Below are positions 5,862 through 7,360 of a DNA stretch of 7,360 nt, one piece after another. The notes beneath the pieces are model-generated. The model searched no databases. It saw nothing but the letters and a program-made list of their open reading frames with translations, and was not told the DNA's origin. The stretch is from Pseudomonadota bacterium (GTDB lineage: Bacteria; Pseudomonadota; Alphaproteobacteria; Sphingomonadales; SMXR01), in contig JACZYI010000094.1 in assembly GCA_022571175.1 (NCBI GenBank), positions 1 through 7,360 on the forward strand. The letters run 5' to 3'. The first letter of the stretch is position 1; every line of letters starts with the position of its first letter. A program made the position numbers and the translations under genes.

Positions 5862-7360
5862 TCAACCGGCCCCTCTTATTTCACTCATGGTATTTTGTGT
5901 GCTGATCGCTTCGGGCGATATCTTTACTTCGATCAATGCGGGTTTGCCACAGGCAAGTGCTTCTTTCATGGCCGGGGCAAACTCAGAGGTTTTTTCGACT
6001 GTCGCACCATTTACCCCAAAGGATCGGGCGAGGCTGGCAAAATCGGGATTGACCAGATCAGTACCTGATATCCGCCCGGGATAATGGCGCTCCTGATGCA
6101 TGCGGATGGTGCCCAACATACTGTTATTGAAAACCAGAAAAACCACCTGCGCATCATATTGGACCGCTGTCGCCAGTTCCTGCCCGGTCATTAAAAAACA
6201 GCCATCGCCGGAAATCGAGATCACTTGCCGATCCGGGCAGGCGATTTTCGCCGCAATTGCAGCCGGAACGCCGTACCCCATAGCCCCGCTGGTTGGAGCC
6301 AACTGGCTCTTGAAGGTGCGATAGTGATAATAACGATGTAGCCAACCGGTGTAGTTTCCAGCACCATTGGTGAGAATGGCATCATCATCCAGATGATCTC
6401 TCATCCAGGCATAAATTTCGGCAATCTGTACATCACCCGGGTTTGACTGGGGTGTGTTCCAGGCCTGATAATTTTCGCGTGCCGCCCTCAGCCAGCTCTG
6501 CCAGCCATCCTTTTGCCTGAGGGACAGATCAGAGATCGCTTCGGCAAACAGACCCGGGCTTGAGTGAATGGCCAGTTCCGCCTGATAGACCCGACCGAGC
6601 TCTTCCGAACCCGCATGCACATGGATCAACCGCTGATCGGATTTGGGCGGCTTGAGGAGGGTGTAGCCCGATGTGGTCATTTCACCAAGGCGAGGGCCCA
6701 GCGCCAGAATAACATCGGCCTCCCGGACCATCTTCGCCAATTCGGGGTTTATGCCAATGCCAATGTCACCCACATAATTCGGGTGGCGGTTATCCAGCAG
6801 GTCTTGAAAGCGAAAAGCCGCGCCCGCGGGCAAATTATTCTGTTCCACAAATTTACGGATCGCGTGGACCGAATGTTCTGACCAGCCGCTCCCCCCCAAA
6901 ATAACCAGAGGTCGTTCAGCTTCCTCCATTATGGATTTGAAGCCGGCAATATCATCACCCGAAGGTTCCGCTTGAAGGGGCGGGATGGGGGCTGCCTCGC
7001 TTGCTTCCACAGGGTCCGACAAAATATCTTCAGGCAAGGAAACCACCACCGGACCTTTTCGGCCACTCATGGCCTTATGCCAGGCCTCTGCTACAATCCC
7101 AGGCAGTTCTGTGGCCTCCTCCACTTCAACCACCCATTTGGCGATGGGGGCAAACATGGCTCTGAAATCAATTTCCTGAAACGCTTCGCGACCACGCATT
7201 TCCCTTGAGACCTGTCCCACAAACAAAATCATCGGGGTGGAATCCTGAAAGGCTGTATGCACACCAATGGAGGCATGACAAGCACCGGGACCACGGGTTA
7301 CAAAAACAAGGCCCGGACGCCCCATGAGCTTTCCGTGCGCCTCGGCCATATTGGTGGCCC
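5862..7360 (-). CDS. Thiamine-diphosphate-dependent enzyme, acetolactate-synthase superfamily (5' end outside window)
   Basis: About 498 visible C-terminal codons; the frame continues past 7360, so roughly 50-60 N-terminal residues are missing. Numbering from the visible Met at 7349, the remains of the PYR domain include MAEAHGKLMGRPGLVFVTRG and GPGACHASIGVHTAFQDSTP. A central domain follows (about 130-275). The C-terminal TPP-binding domain shows GDG (381-383), 24 residues, then NN (408-409). The catalytic PYR-domain glutamate, expected about six residues before the visible Met, lies just off the edge. In biosynthetic acetohydroxyacid synthase the segment after NN reads GMVRQWQ. Here it is GTIRMHQ, with His (418) instead of Trp, so I do not call it IlvB/IlvI. 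It may be a 2-oxo-acid decarboxylase or carboligase. The downstream ALDH7 gene, 26 bp away, suggests a shared catabolic pathway. Confidence 0.92.
   Translation of the reverse strand, partial: ATNMAEAHGKLMGRPGLVFVTRGPGACHASIGVHTAFQDSTPMILFVGQVSREMRGREAFQEIDFRAMFAPIAKWVVEVEEATELPGIVAEAWHKAMSGRKGPVVVSLPEDILSDPVEASEAAPIPPLQAEPSGDDIAGFKSIMEEAERPLVILGGSGWSEHSVHAIRKFVEQNNLPAGAAFRFQDLLDNRHPNYVGDIGIGINPELAKMVREADVILALGPRLGEMTTSGYTLLKPPKSDQRLIHVHAGSEELGRVYQAELAIHSSPGLFAEAISDLSLRQKDGWQSWLRAARENYQAWNTPQSNPGDVQIAEIYAWMRDHLDDDAILTNGAGNYTGWLHRYYHYRTFKSQLAPTSGAMGYGVPAAIAAKIACPDRQVISISGDGCFLMTGQELATAVQYDAQVVFLVFNNSMLGTIRMHQERHYPGRISGTDLVNPDFASLARSFGVNGATVEKTSEFAPAMKEALACGKPALIEVKISPEAISTQNTMSEIRGAG

Noticed and set aside
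5835..5865. TTG start at 5865 for the ALDH7 gene (510 residues)
   Set aside because: It would overlap the TPP-enzyme stop, and the ATG at 5835 has a properly spaced GAGGA and matches the usual N-terminus length.
1..7360. CRISPR arrays, tRNA/rRNA, transposases, phage or defence genes
   Set aside because: I looked for regular spaced repeats, tRNA-like T-loops and recognisable mobile or defence proteins on both strands and saw none.

Overview
The window most likely comes from an alphaproteobacterium with roughly balanced base composition. The best evidence is the cysteine-free ribosomal protein L32, whose start (MAVPKRKVSPSRR) and HHIDLKTGTYRGRQV block look alphaproteobacterial. A LytS/LytTR-type two-component pair and a small secreted DUF6491-like protein fit that group. 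I cannot place it to order or genus. It reads as an ordinary chromosomal region: I see no transposase, integrase, CRISPR array, tRNA or rRNA.

Layout. Positions 1-102 may hold the last 33 codons of an unrecognised plus-strand gene, with an 11-bp perfect inverted repeat inside it. A YheT-type alpha/beta hydrolase is on the minus strand (1245 to 223). It is divergent from the only confident plus-strand gene, rpmF (1442-1627), which ends in a clear intrinsic terminator (1653-1679). All other confident genes are on the minus strand. In transcription order they are: a thiamine-diphosphate enzyme of the acetolactate-synthase superfamily, cut by the window edge (7360 to 5862); an ALDH7-family aldehyde dehydrogenase 26 bp behind it (5835 to 4333); a small secreted DUF6491-like protein (4227 to 3823); a LytS-type histidine kinase (3581 to 2472); and a LytTR response regulator that overlaps the kinase by 32 nt (2503 to 1694).

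How the genes work together. The TPP enzyme and the ALDH7 dehydrogenase are tightly spaced and probably co-transcribed. ALDH7 enzymes oxidise 2-aminoadipate 6-semialdehyde / piperideine-6-carboxylate in lysine breakdown, so the pair suggests a catabolic 2-oxo-acid/aldehyde module. The substrate of the TPP enzyme cannot be read from the sequence. The kinase and regulator form one signalling unit with no visible target. L32 belongs to the ribosome and is functionally separate.

Less ordinary points. Two tiny reading frames (28 and 14 codons) sit in tandem directly before the kinase. The second has a GGAGG site and an ATGA overlap with the kinase start, which would suit translational coupling; the kinase start has no good ribosome-binding site of its own. 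Start sites were corrected from Shine-Dalgarno placement for the hydrolase, the response regulator and the ALDH. I found no convincing undescribed multi-gene system here.
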